A DNA stretch of 64,000 nucleotides from Isoetes taiwanensis (taxonomy: Eukaryota > Streptophyta > Lycopodiopsida > Isoetales > Isoetaceae): positions 3,247,339 through 3,311,338 of the forward strand of contig JAJEKV010000025.1 of the NCBI GenBank assembly GCA_021234155.1, written 5' to 3'. The notes beneath the pieces are model-generated. The model was not told the origin of the DNA. It saw only the letters and a list, made by a program, of their open reading frames with translations, and did no database searches. A program made the translations under genes and the position numbers. Shown here in pieces: positions 11,447 to 22,383 of the stretch (position 1 is its first letter; each line of letters opens with the position of its first letter).

Positions 11447-11930
11447 ATGGAAGCTACTCTCTTAATGGCGGACGTGACTTATCTTCTTTGTTTCGTAGAT
11501 TTCAAGGCGGCATATGATACGGTCCCTCGGGACTGTTGTGGCAAAGCATTTGCGGTATTTGCATGCCCCCAGGACTTACAAAATGTCATCTATAGACTCT
11601 ATGATGGGATATATCTTTGCATTACGCATCGATCAGCGAAGTTGCTAGCACCATAGGGGTTAAAGCGGGGATGTCCGTTATCTCCAACGCTCTTTGGTCT
11701 CTACATTGACAAGTTGGAGACACGGATGCAAGAACATGGCGGGGCCCGCAGGCTACCGAGAGGCATACAATTATAAGGCAATTGCTCTATCACGAGGGCG
11801 ATGTAGACTTGCTATCCCATACGACCGGAGTATCGCAAAGCATTTGACGCTCTTAGTGGGTTACGTGACACAACGAGGAATGGCGGTGAACTTGCGTAAA
11901 ACTAAGCTCTGGCGGTCCTCTCCTCTGTGA
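11447..11930 (+). pseudogene. LINE A ORF2, reverse transcriptase remnants
   Basis: Fragments of the fingers-palm region are visible in changing frames: LLCFVDFKAAYDTVPRD (motif A) and, after a stop, RGCPLSPTLFGLYIDKLE (motif B area, about 11665-11720). The YADD box expected near 11800 is not readable. Sequence to about 12560 shows further decayed LINE text. Confidence 0.65.
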
Positions 11931-12733
11931 CATGATATCCCGGATCTCTATTATAGAGGACGAAGGTGGATGTTGTAAGGACCTTCAAGTATCCGGGAAT
12001 CGACTTTTTGCGCTAACATGTTATGGGATGACCGCGGTGGAAAGACGGGTCAACGCGGGATGGAAAGCCCGTATGCTATGCGAATAGCCGCTCTGAGAAT
12101 AGACCTATGTATTTGGGCACGTAGAGCACACACTGTTTAGAGCACTCGTTGAACCGGTATTGTTGTATGGGGTAGAGGTCCGGGGTCCAACAATTAGCAA
12201 GAACACACAGGATAAGCTAGAGAGGGTGCGCGAAGGCCTTCTTAACATCTGACCCTAGGTATCAAGGACACGGTGCCTTATCGATTTTGCTATATGAGGC
12301 CCGGGTTACGGCCCCGCAACATTCCGCTATGCTTGAGACATCTTGCATATTTCCACAAGGTCACCCGGCATGGATGCACAACGTCTTCCCGAGGGCTCTA
12401 TTATTGGCACAAGAGCCACAACGACCGAAGAGGGTATGGCGGAGCACCATCGGGGTGGTTATAGCGTGGTCTATAGACTACCGGCCAGATTGTGGCTATG
12501 CCGATGCCCGGGGGCGGTCGCACACTGAATGGCGCTTTGCCACCACTCGTGGGATGCGACCACTTTCGTGCAAAGCCTAAAAAGCGAGCACTACCACCGC
12601 AGTTAATCCAACACTAGAACATGGCCCACACCGGTACTTGAAAGCGCATATATATCTATGAAGAAACGGAGAGCTATTGCCTCGCGGAGGGCGGGTCCCA
12701 TCATCTCGTAATTGAGGCAGTCGTTGGACTACG

Positions 12734-12982
12734 ATGGAGGGCGAGAGAATCCCCCGGCATGAGAGAATATGCCAGTGTTGCCACATGCGGACAGTGGAGG
12801 ATGAGCACCATGCTCTGCAAGAGTGTCCGGCATATACGCATATCCGAGCAACACATGCTGATCTTAGATGCTCTGCGGCACCGCTGCATCAATTGCTGGC
12901 ATCGCCAATGGTTGCACGTCTCGCATCCTACATTTTGCAAGTCTCTACCGTCAGAGAATCCCTTACAGGACAAGGGATCTGA
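12734..12982 (+). pseudogene. LINE A ORF2 C-terminal CCHC motif
   Basis: GERIPRHERICQCCHMRTVEDEHHALQECPAY gives a CX2C...H...C arrangement also present in the other A copies (for example RVCQCCQTGAIEDECHTFQSCPAY at 32.8 kb; written here only for comparison of the shared C, H and C). It is a nucleic-acid-binding tail typical of several LINE clades. The ORF is open here but cut off from the polymerase. Confidence 0.7.
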
Positions 12983-13701
12983 GAGCCTACTACCAGGGTT
13001 TTTCCTCCCATGTGGGGGTTTTTTCATCCCAGTAGTAGGGACACATTGTATAGTAGCATTTGTCTTTTTGCTATGGTTTTATCTGCTTTGTGTACTGCAT
13101 GTACCGTCTCATAGGTCAAGTTTGGCCTCCTTCCTTCTTTACTCAAGATATTTTTAAACCGGTTTGCTAGAACTTTTGATTCATTGTAGCCTTTTGCATA
13201 TGAACAGGGTCTTCCTTTTTCGTAAACAAAGAGTAAAGAAAGTGAAGATGTTTCTAATTTTCGTCTATCGTATGAAGTCTTTTTGTGAAATAAAGAAAGT
13301 ACAAAAGACATGTGCTTATATAAGAACAGTCACTCTGAAAAACAATTTATTTATGTCTGGAAATTCTTTTTGAATGGTAGTCCATGTTGCTCTCAATTCT
13401 TTACCTACAGAAGATAAGAGGAATTGCTTTTAATTCTACATTGTTACTTAATATTTAACTTGCAATCAAGTCTAGGCCTAACAGGAGGCACCTATTTTCT
13501 TTTAGGGCTATTAATTGACCCGAAGTGGTCTTTGAAAAAGTTCGTGGAAGGTAAATGTTTGTTTGTACAAATTTTAAAAGCTACCCTTTTTTTTCTAATA
13601 TAATAACTCATCCACTTGTTTTACGGGTATGGTAAATGATCTCAGGAATGGTGATTTTTATGTCCATATTATATCCTCTTGGAACCGTATTGTGCTACAT
13701 A

Positions 13702-14169
13702 TTAACACAAACCATTAACACACAACTACCATTAACATTGTTAACACAAACCATTGCATTTGACACATTTAAATTAAAATCCCCCTTAAACCCTCTTTGG
13801 TTTGGGTGCATATTCACACGGGGGTTACGTAAGGCAGCGAGAGCCCCAAAAAATTTACAATACATGTACAAAATTAATACCATTAAGTACATTCTCTCAA
13901 ACCTTATAGTATTTTGCAAATCTTAATATACAGTATACAAAAACTTGTACATGCATACCCCACAAACGAGGATCGCTATGTACGGTCTAGATCTTGGAAT
14001 AAAGGGCAAATATGCCCATCCGACAGCTCTCGTTGCCCGAAGTAACCCCCCGTGTGAATATGCACCCAAACTAAAGGGGGTTTAAGGGGGATTTTAATTT
14101 AAATGTGTCAAATGCAATGGTTTGTGTTAATAATGTTAATGGTAGTTGTGTGTTAATGGTTTGTGTTAA
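13702..14169. repeat. Fold-back element with about 127-bp inverted arms
   Basis: Left arm 13702-13828 and right arm 14042-14169 are inverted copies, almost identical apart from small differences in the C-run and a few bases, with a 213-bp unrelated loop. The arms run from TTAACACAAACCATTAAC to a C-rich stretch and GTGCATATTCACACGGGGG. No ORF lies inside. I could not find a convincing target duplication. A single related arm lies at 24028-24139. Confidence 0.75.
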
Positions 14170-14384
14170 CTAAAACAATTTTTGGCCCCTTCGGGGCCTT
14201 AAGGATGGCGTAGGGGTGTAGATATAGACATTATCTAATACTCTAATGATGGATGGAAGGGCACTAAGAAATCCAAGCCCTAATATTAAGTGTGACATAA
14301 TACCATGATAGATAATAATAGAATAGGATAGACAAATGGTAACCCATGTTACAATTTTTTATTATCAAATGCTTCGCTGTCTTG

Positions 14385-16545
14385 AGTAAGCCTGCACAAC
14401 CCACAGGAAATATTACCCCGGAACAATGGGTGAGATACTTGCAGCAGCTGTATGACCCAATGGGAAGCGGGCACCGCGTACCTCATGTGCCTAGGGCCTA
14501 GCGGGTCATTCTTGAAGGGGATGTCATAATAGGCACCCAGCGCCCGCTAATGCGAAGGGAAGGCAGCAGATTTGGATGGTATGCAGGCAGAGCTTCTCAA
14601 GTGGGCCGGGCCCCCAATGGTGCCGGTTCTCACAGCACTCTTCAACAGGGCATTGCAAGAAGGCTTCCCCCCCGCACTGGACTACCAGTAGAGTTGTGCC
14701 CATATACAAAGCGGGGGACCCCCACGTTGACCAACTATCGTACCATTATGGTGGGTTCTGTCTTTGCCAAGTTGCTTTGCGGGATTCTTGAGCGGCGGCC
14801 CGACACTTTGGGCAGAGGATGGAGAATCGGGCTCTCACGCAGGCGGGCTTCCGCCCGGCATTCTACTATTAACCATATCTTCACTCTGCGAACACTCATA
14901 GAGGATAGCGGAATCAACGCCGAGAATCTTTCTTTGTTGCTTTGTGGATTTCGCAAAGGCTTTTGACACAATGCCTCGGGATAAGTTGTGGGACGAGATT
15001 GAGGCGACTAGGGACCCCCGTCGACTTGCAGAATGCTATATACTGAGACTATACGAGGCTTGCTCCGGCCGTCTCACAATCGTCGGGGAGCCCGTTGTTA
15101 GTAGCATTGGGGTGCCCGAGGCTGCCCTCTATCCCGGCAGCTCTTCGGCTTGTACATTGACCAGCTAGAAGAATGGCTAAATTGAGCACCTGGGAGGAGG
15201 CTTCGATTGATGCACCACATAATCCGCAACTCATATATGCCGATGATGTTGACCTGCCGCATATACCCCGAGAGGACATGCAACGCCACCGGATGCTTTG
15301 GACACTTTACGCCAATTCACCGACATGAGAGTTAACTTGGCCAAGACAAGGGTGCCGGGCTGGTCCCATCATCCAAGCACCCACGCCTTCCCTCATTCAC
15401 TTACCCGTGGGCGGGTAGTGGAGGTGGCTCGATCTTATAAGTATTTGGGCATTAAGTTTTCTACTACCACACTTTGGGATGCATCCATCGGGTTACGGGT
15501 CACTGCAGTCGGAAAGCCACCAGATGCAATGCAAAACAATGATCACAAGGCGTAGTTTGTATGCATGGGGTCACCGGGCATACTTGTTCGTGGCCTTGGT
15601 TGAACCGGTCCTCCTCTATGGGGCAGAAGTGTGGGGGCCAGTGATATCCCTCACCACTTGGAACGATCTAGAGCAGGTACAGAAGGCCTTCTTGGCCCGC
15701 GCACTGGGAGTGAAGTCCACGATCCCATATATCAGATCTTGCTCCAAAAGACAGGCTTCCTTCCATTCTGAGGGCTGCTACTGAACGTCACATTATTTAC
15801 TTCCGGAAGGTGGTGGCTATGGATGAAGCCCGGCTGCCCAACCTTGCTTTGGCAAAGTGGCGATGGGCCCTTGGCGACTCAAAGCCCTTCTTTGGAAAGA
15901 CAAGCAAGCCCAGTGGTTCTCGCTATGGAATGTGCAGGCATGTCAAGGTGGCAAATTATCGACAACAGGTTAATCCCATGCTCACGCTGGGCCCACACCA
16001 CTACCTGCGCACCCATCTACCCATGAAAAGCGCAGAGTGATTGCTTCCATTCGCAGACAGTGCACACCACCTCCGCATTGAGACAGGGAGATGGATTCAG
16101 AGCCAGCGTGAGGGCGAGTTTGTCGATCTTTGTCAATAGGGCGCCATTGAGGATGAAAGTCCGCCCTCCGGGCTGTCGGGATACCCGGCATATCCGGGCT
16201 CGGTATGCTCGGTTAGTTGTGCCCCATCGGGCCTTGCATGAGCCTGCGAAAGCACGACCTCTATAGGCTTGTTGGGATCATTACCTCGGGAGGTAATGGA
16301 TCTGCGGACTTCGATTATGCCCCCCGTCCGGGCATTAACCTCGTTTTGTACTTGTGATTATGTATATAATAATGCAAAGATGTCGCAAGATCCTTATTGC
16401 TACTAAGGTTTTTCCCGAAAACCCTTCCGGAATGCGGGGGTTTTTAATCTGGTAGTATCGCTGCTTTGCTCTCTCTTTGTACTTGGGTCCCATAGGCCAG
16501 TCGGTCTCCATGGACGATAAAATCATACTCTATTCTATTCTTGTC
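14385..16545 (+). mobile_element. LINE family A, copy 2 (5'-truncated, decayed)
   Basis: It begins in the linker after the endonuclease (GNITPEQWVRYLQQLYDP, cf. GNITIDRWMHRLEELYDP in copy 1) and runs to a short TTCTA tail at 16530-16545. Readable parts: FVDFAKAFDTMPRD (motif A, across a frame change near 14945), YADDV at about 15238-15252 (catalytic box), VEPVLLYGAEVWGP near 15598-15640, and the degraded C-terminal tail at about 16030-16210. The 3' UTR has the family hairpin (TTTTTCCCGAAAACCCTTCC, near 16408) and the block GGGTCCCATAGGCCAG near 16487. Many stops and frame changes make it inactive. Confidence 0.8.
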
Positions 16546-17214
16546 AGTAACATAATAAATATGCAACCTAGTCCTGTAGCAAGTTCTTAGAAAAGCTCTC
16601 CCAACCAGCAACCTCCTTCACAACCAAACATAGCAACATGATAATATAACATCTCATTTTTCCACCTGCAACCAAAATAGCTGAAATGTAGAGACTTATA
16701 TGCATATTTTTGAAAGTAATTTAGCTTACATGGCAAGCCCAGACCTCTGAATTTTTTGGAATTCCCCTCTACAAAGGATAGCATTTAGTCGAAAGGTTGA
16801 ATTATTACATAAATTCTTTGGCTAAACAGCTATCGATTTAAAATATTTATCATACCTTTTTTTAAAGAAATTGATTACATAGCCTCCTGGCAACCTCATG
16901 CCCTGCAGAATGGACTTAAGCAAGCCACTACACACAAAAGATACAAAAGCAGTGCATATGAAATGCGGCACACTAACAAAACCATCATTAGGAATCAGCA
17001 GGATAAAAATTCGAACAGTAGACTGACCATGGAAATGAGAAAGGATTGTAATAAAGCATTTCATTACTTCTCCCAATACAATATATTTCTGGTACCATTG
17101 ATTTTTTGCATGCCTTATTTATAGGTCAGACATACTAAAGTTCCAGTTTAAGTGAGCCACACCCTTTGTGCCTTGAGGCAAATGCAACTCGTAAGATATG
17201 CAAAGTGCGAGGTC
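16546..17214. other. Non-coding stretch
   Basis: AT-rich sequence between the LINE tail and the next gene piece. I see no gene, repeat end or RNA gene. Confidence 0.5.
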
Positions 17215-18165
17215 TTATGTATACTTTTGCAGCTGAGAAGCGTGCCTTAGTAACCGCATGCAAGCAGACTGCAGCTCGTCAGGCCTTAAATTCTTGTCAA
17301 AAGTCAAGTTCCTTAGGCATAGTTTCTTCCTGACATGAGATTTTAGATCATCAATTTTCACCTCTTTCATCTTGAATTTTCTCCTATATTTCAAGGCTTC
17401 TTCTCCAGCTTCTTCAATGAATTCATATATACTTGCTATATCACCCCAGATAGGCACAGCCGCATACCCCATGCTTTCATCTATTGAAAATGGTTCTTTC
17501 TCTGGATACACATCTTCTACAATGCAACTTTTATTGTTAGACGCAACATCTATGATGCGAATAGGAAGTTCATAGAACTTTCCCCTCCTCTGACCCCTTC
17601 TTTTTTGCATCTCTCTCGGAAGGTGGTCAAGGAAAGACATATATTCATCTCGGACACCAAGTGAATCATTTGCAAAAATCATTTCAACCTCCAATAAATG
17701 AGCAATTTGAAATTAAATGAGCCACCTGAAATTCCTTCAACTGTCTCCCGTTTTTCTGCAGAGAACCTCGCGACTCTCTCGCATGCACGTTCACCTCATT
17801 AAGATAATCTATCCATTGCTCAAAGATGATTTGCCATAATCAAGACATAAATTACCCGGTGTATCCATACCATAACAGCTACCAATAACAATTGTGCAAC
17901 CTATGAGTTTAGTTTTTGTGGCAAAGATTCTCGCTTTTGCTAATTGTTGTAATGCATCAAGTTTTTGGACATCAGATAATGCAGTCTTGAACAGTACAGA
18001 AATTCTTCTACCCAATCGTAATGCATTTTTAACTACTATCATGTGTTGCTCAAGATTCAGAAGAGAGCTTTCTCCAGAGGAAGCATAGTACTGGAGATTG
18101 TTGCATAACGCATAATCTTGTTGTGCCGTGGAAGTGATAGAAAGAACACTGCATGAAAAAAACAT
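17215..18165 (-). pseudogene. Two exon-like pieces of an unidentified plant gene
   Basis: The downstream ORF (17215-17694) encodes an acidic-basic 159-residue peptide with MSFLDHLPREMQKRRGQRRG, a central PIWGDIASIYEFIEEAGEEA and a basic helical end. The upstream ORF (17809-18165) reads ASSGESSLLNLEQHMIVVKN, then RLGRRISVLFKTALSDVQKL. A good 3' splice site (TTTTTTTCATGCAG) precedes it at about 18150. Both look like real protein sequence with conserved-looking helices, but I do not recognise the family. Between them (17695-17808) stops occur in the linking frame. They follow the SPIKE1 piece on the same strand but do not match the SPIKE1 continuation I know, so the locus looks chimeric. Confidence 0.35.
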
Positions 18166-18168
18166 GAA

Positions 18169-18879
18169 TATTTAGTCATTATCCTATGAAAACCTGTACT
18201 TTGGAAGGCAGAAATGCTTATTCGGACAAGAATCTAGAGGCTGACAACTGCCTTTCTGCGGATAGATTCATTGCAAAAAACTGCAAGCTGCAAAAGATGG
18301 AAAGCTATTTGCTTCAAGAAGCGATCATTCTCCCTATCCATCAATGTGGCTCCATGACGGCTGAAGAGGTTATTAAAGACTGGAACAAATGCATTCCAGA
18401 AGGTCAATGGTCGATTGCGATTCGAGAAAACACCGTGAATATTGCAGTAACACAATCAAGCTTCATATAGTCTGTGGCAATGCTATGCACTGCAGCCACA
18501 TGTGTGAACTTCTCGGCAATATCAAGAACTTGAATTACTGCTGCACTCAATTTTTCCTCCCATACTTCCTACAATATAAAAGACGAATTAGGACATTTCA
18601 TAGTATCTCTGAAGCATGACATGTGATCTGTTATATCCATCACTTTGGATAAACTTAGAAACTAAATGAATAATACTAGAAATAAGAAGCTATACTCACC
18701 AGCTTCATGTAAGCTCTCTCTAAGAGCTCTGTTTGAAGCTCCCTTTCGCGATGACTGTGCTTGAGCTAAAGCTTCCCGCAATGAATATGGTTGATTAGAA
18801 GTTAACTGAGGGCTTAACTTCTTCCAGATATGTCCATTGTCAGGTGTTGCTTGTGGCTGCATCCAGAACCCACGAATTG
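18169..18879 (-). pseudogene. SPK1: SPIKE1 (DOCK-family GEF) gene fragment
   Basis: Two exons of the plant Rho-of-plants guanine nucleotide exchange factor SPIKE1 are recognisable. The first (about 18879-18700) contains SLREALAQAQSSRKGASNRA followed by LRESLH and ends at a clean GTGAGT donor. The second (from about 18568, after TTGTAG) has EVWEEKLSAAVIQVL, HSIATDYMKLDCVTAIF, then after a frame change near 18415 RPLTFWNAFVPVFNNLFSRH, GATLMDRENDRFLKQIAFHL and RRKAVVSLQILVR. SPIKE1 controls actin and cell shape. Here only a small internal portion of a protein of about 1800 residues remains. The splice phase does not match (phase 1 into phase 0) and there is a frameshift, so it is a captured or decayed fragment. 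Confidence 0.75.
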
Positions 18880-20235
18880 CTGCAAAATCGCTTTCCTACA
18901 CAAACCCTAAGGCAGAGATAGACACAAACCCTAAAGCACAGATCCCCGATGCTTGCATGCTTTTCAACAAATTAATACAAATAATTTTCTTATGAATAGG
19001 AACTATAAAATGCGCAACCATTGCAAAAACATAGATAAAATGCCATTCAAATATAAAAAACCAATATGCACTCTAGATATACTGATTAGTATGCCTCGTG
19101 CAATACGCCCATGCAATCATATGAAAACCATGCCAAAAGGGTATAAAATTACAAAAAAAAACCCATGTTATAATGCTAGATATTGCACTCTAATAACCTC
19201 TAATCCAAAAATCTTAGTATACAAAAGATATAATGTCCAAACTACAAAGCTTGTTTGCCTACATTACTTTTTATTATAACATTAGCTTGGCAATCTATTT
19301 GGTAGGGCATGCATAATTAAAGGCCTTGCAAGCACTAACTATGCCGAAACCCAATAATAAATCATGTCTTGCTAACTTCATTTAGTTTAGATGGCTTGTT
19401 GCATATCAGCGAGCCTATGGTTGGGCATATGGTATCAGGAAACTGTCTAATGCCATCTTTCTTAGTGGCAGGTCTCCGTTCAATTTGACAAGCCTTCTTT
19501 TATCCCCTATGATATTTTTATTCTCAGTGAATCCCCATATCCCACTTCATTGGAACAAACATACGGATCCTCCGCTTAGTGTGGCAGGGATAAGTATTCA
19601 AGCAAGCATTTCAAATCCCTAATTGAGCACCTGTTCTGGTTAGAAGAAATTTTTGTTCTTCGTTCTTCCAGTTGCAACCATTCAAGCAGTGGTCCACATC
19701 TTATCAGATGGTCGATTCCTCTAAGCAAATAAATATATAACTTAAAAGTAGTTCCCTTGGAGACAGAACTTAAAAAACTCATGATTAGGTCTTTGGTATG
19801 ACTTTGCAAGTTGGGATGTAGAGGAAGCACTGGAAGTTGACTTTCTCTCCTATCTCCGATTTGTTTTTCTAGGGCTTTTTAAGTTTTCTTCAACCATCGA
19901 TTTGAAAAGGACCACATCCAATGACCTAAAATAGTGCCACATCATGTTTGTTGATGTGTCAATCCATAAGGCAAGTCTGTTAGTCAATGACCAAAATCAA
20001 GTATTGAATGGTACATCTGCAATACTTTATATTGTAAGCTAAGATGTATTTTGCATGATTGGAACTAAGATTTCTCTAACTATGCCCATCCGACAAAAGC
20101 CTCCTCCCAGAAATATTGAATTGGCCATACTTAGATAAGATACATGCCTTTTACTATACATGAGTGTATATTAACAGTAGATGTTAGATTATGCTCATCC
20201 AAAAAAACCTTCTCGGAACATCAGATTTGGGCATA
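18880..20235. other. Non-coding stretch
   Basis: AT-rich sequence without convincing exons. CACAAACCCTAA-type words occur twice at about 18899-18935, too few for a telomeric array. Confidence 0.4.
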
Positions 20236-20400
20236 ATTAAAATAGAATAGAATAGAATAAAATAGATTTTTTAATATCCTAAAAAACCAAGAGGCCATGG
20301 AACCCATACAATGGCTAGACAACCATCACTACTAGGGTTAAAAAGCTCCTGCCTTGAAAGGTTTTTACGGGAAAAACCTTTGCAGTAATAATGATATTAG
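20236..20400 (-). mobile_element. LINE family A 3' end, minus strand, degraded
   Basis: Read on the minus strand it has the family 3' UTR order: hairpin (AAGGTTTTTCCCGTAAAAAC, about 20375), GGGTTCCATGGCCTCTTGG (matching GGGTCCCATAGGCCAATTGG elsewhere) and a TATTC pentamer tail at about 20240-20262. No coding part remains that I can read. Confidence 0.65.
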
Positions 20401-20689
20401 GCAAGCAATCCATATTTGTTCTTTGATACCCACATACATGCAACCAGACTCCACCTTTCAACAAGTAGATCTTTTATAAGACTATTCTTATGTTAGGGAG
20501 ATTATACAACAATCTCCCATGGAATTTTGGAATAACCTACAATGCCATGATGTTATGCTTATTAAGGCCTTTTGATTCGATGATCAACAATGTTTAGATT
20601 TCAATAAATCTCTAGACCTACAGTTTAAGGAATATGAAATAAGCATCATATGTAGGGGATGAAGTTGAGGGTTGAGCTCCTTGCTCACC

Positions 20690-20935
20690 TTCTCTCTAGT
20701 GCCTTGCTCATCTTCTCTCTCTAGCGCCTTGCTCACCTTCTCTCTCTAGCGCCTTGCTCACCTTCTCTCTCTAGCTCACTTTCTCTCTCTAGACACTTTC
20801 TCTCTCTAGCCTTCTCTTTCTCTCTTTCCTTTTCCACTGTCTCTCTAGCCTTCTTTCTCCCTGCTCTGTCTCTCTAGCCTTGCTTTTTCACTCTCTCTAT
20901 AGCCTTGCTTTTTTCCCCCTTCCTCTCTCTATATC
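20690..20935. repeat. CT-rich tandem repeat
   Basis: About 30-bp units with CTCTCTAGCGCCTTGCTCAC are repeated three to four times, degrading rightwards into CTCTCT-rich sequence. It could be a 5' UTR or promoter-type pyrimidine tract, but no gene follows clearly. Confidence 0.75.
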
Positions 20936-20954
20936 CCATCAAGGCGACCCATGG

Positions 20955-21130
20955 CGCGCCAATAAAGTGTTCCAGGTTCTAGAACACTCAAAATTCACTG
21001 GATGTGTCGCCTTCTGTTTCTTCCCCAATAAAGTGTTCCAGGATGTGTCGCCTTCTGTTTCTTTCCCAATAAAGTGTTCCAGGTTCTAGAACACTCAAAA
21101 TTCGCTGGATATGTCGCCTTCTGTTTCTTC
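20955..21130. repeat. Three tandem units around AATAAAGTGTTCCAGG
   Basis: The segment AATAAAGTGTTCCAGG starts at about 20961, 21027 and 21068. The first and third continue with TTCTAGAACACTCAAAATTC and then GTCGCCTTCTGTTTCTT; the middle one is shorter. The GTTCTAGAAC core is itself a palindrome resembling a heat-shock element. Confidence 0.7.
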
Positions 21131-21367
21131 TTTGTGTTCTTCCTTCCCATCCCATTTCAACCTCCAAAAAGCTTATTCGAACCAAGCCCATACCAAAAGT
21201 ATTCCGACAGTAGCCGGAATCAAACCCCCCTCCCCCCCCATAGGGTTGAACCCCCCCAAACCCCGCCGTGCCAACCACTGAGGGCGGGCATCGTTTGTGC
21301 TTTTAAACATCTTTCAATTCTTAATAGCACTTTAACTCTTTAATCCCCATCCATACCATACAACCTC

Positions 21368-22382
21368 ATGGCCGCTTCGGTAGCCCCTTGCCCATACCCC
21401 ATTTGGAGGGAGACATTCCCCAGCCCTAGCCCCAGCCCACCTGGGAGAACCAGGGGGAGGGGCCGCCGCGAAAACGGCCCCGATCAGATAACAAAGACAA
21501 GGGAGAAACCTCTTCCATGAGGAGGGAAGCCCGGGCGAAGGCCCAATCTATGAGATTGACTCGGGAGATGGATGAAGGCTGCTCAAGCCCGGCCAGGCGC
21601 AGACGAGGGCCATGAAACAGCTGGAGGAGCAGATCGAGAGTAACAGAACCCGGATTGTAGGACTGGCAGCAGAGATACAGTCCTTAGCATCCCACGTGCT
21701 CAAAAGAAATTTGGCAGCATAAAGGCAACAGATTACAGAGATGGAGACCCGCATGCAGCAGTCACGTTAAACTGGCACACTATCAGCAGCAAGTCAATCC
21801 TAGGCTCACAAGAGGCCCACACCAGTACTTGTACACCCAGCTGCCCATGAAGAAGCGCAGACTTATAGCTTCCATTCGCACGGGTGCACATCGCCTCCAC
21901 ATTGAACAGGGCGTTGGGCTCGGGAAGCACGAGAGCAAAGGCTTTACCAGTGTTGCCACCAGGGCGCCGTTGAGGATGAATGTCATGCCCTCCAGATCTG
22001 CCCAGCATTTGCCCATATCCGAGAGCGATATGTTCGATTACTAGTGCCTGGCCAGCCGTTGCATCAGTTATTGACTACGGCGTCAGTGGGTTTGTTGGGG
22101 TCATACCTCCAGGAGGTTATGGATGCACGGACTCATTTGTGTCCTACGGGCCAGTATTGAACTGTCCTATACAATTGTACAACGTGCCAGCATACTTATT
22201 ACTGCTAAGGTTTTTCCCTCGAAAACCCTTCGAGGCGGGGGTTTTTTAATCCTGTCAGTAATACGCTTGCTGCTCTCTTTTTTGTTTGGGTCCCATAGGC
22301 CAATTGGTCTCCGTGGACGCTAAAAATCTATTCTATTCTATTCTATTCTATTCTATTCTATTCTATTCTATTCTATTCTATT
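21368..22382 (+). mobile_element. LINE family A, copy 3, internally deleted
   Basis: The 5' part is ORF1-like: ATG at 21368 opens a Pro/Arg-rich GC-rich segment, followed by a coiled coil (MKQLEEQIESNRTRIVGLAA and ITEMETRMQQS). At about 21768 it joins directly to the end of ORF2 (YQQQVNPRLTRGPHQYL, PMKKRRLIASIRTGAHRL), skipping the endonuclease and polymerase. The 3' UTR hairpin (CCCTCGAAAACCCTTCGAGG, about 22217), the block GGGTCCCATAGGCCAATTGG (22289) and a long TTCTA tail are intact. It has the form of a non-autonomous LINE that keeps the 3' end needed for recognition. Confidence 0.8.
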
Positions 22383-22383
22383 C
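22328..22383 (+). repeat. (TTCTA)n tail of LINE A copy 3
   Basis: About eleven uninterrupted TTCTA pentamers directly after the LINE 3' UTR. The same pentamer, in shorter runs, ends the other A and B copies, so it is a product of the insertion mechanism, not a chance microsatellite. Confidence 0.9.

Larger units (their letters stand above)
2479..13141 (+). mobile_element. LINE family A, copy 1, split by a Copia element
   Basis: This is a non-LTR retrotransposon in decay. Parts in order: an ORF1 coiled coil (2479-2847 and 8722-9017), a GC-rich continuation with a recognisable ORF1 C-terminal segment (RRLNLIVGGLPEE, near 9121-9160, in another frame), an APE-type endonuclease (9746-10714), reverse transcriptase remnants (11447-11930) and a C-terminal CCHC motif (12759-12850). 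A 3' hairpin pairs GGGTTTTTCCTCCCA with its complement near 12998-13040. The last segment matches the 3' ends of the copies at 16.5, 22.3 and 33.2 kb in degraded form. The 5' limit is uncertain: material from about 2340 may be its 5' UTR. The Copia element 2848-8721 lies inside ORF1. Confidence 0.8.

Noticed and set aside
18895-18940. CCCTAA words as an interstitial telomere
   Set aside because: Only two isolated copies, not a tandem array.
20955-21130. GTTCTAGAAC words as heat-shock promoter elements
   Set aside because: They are part of tandem repeat units and no gene follows.
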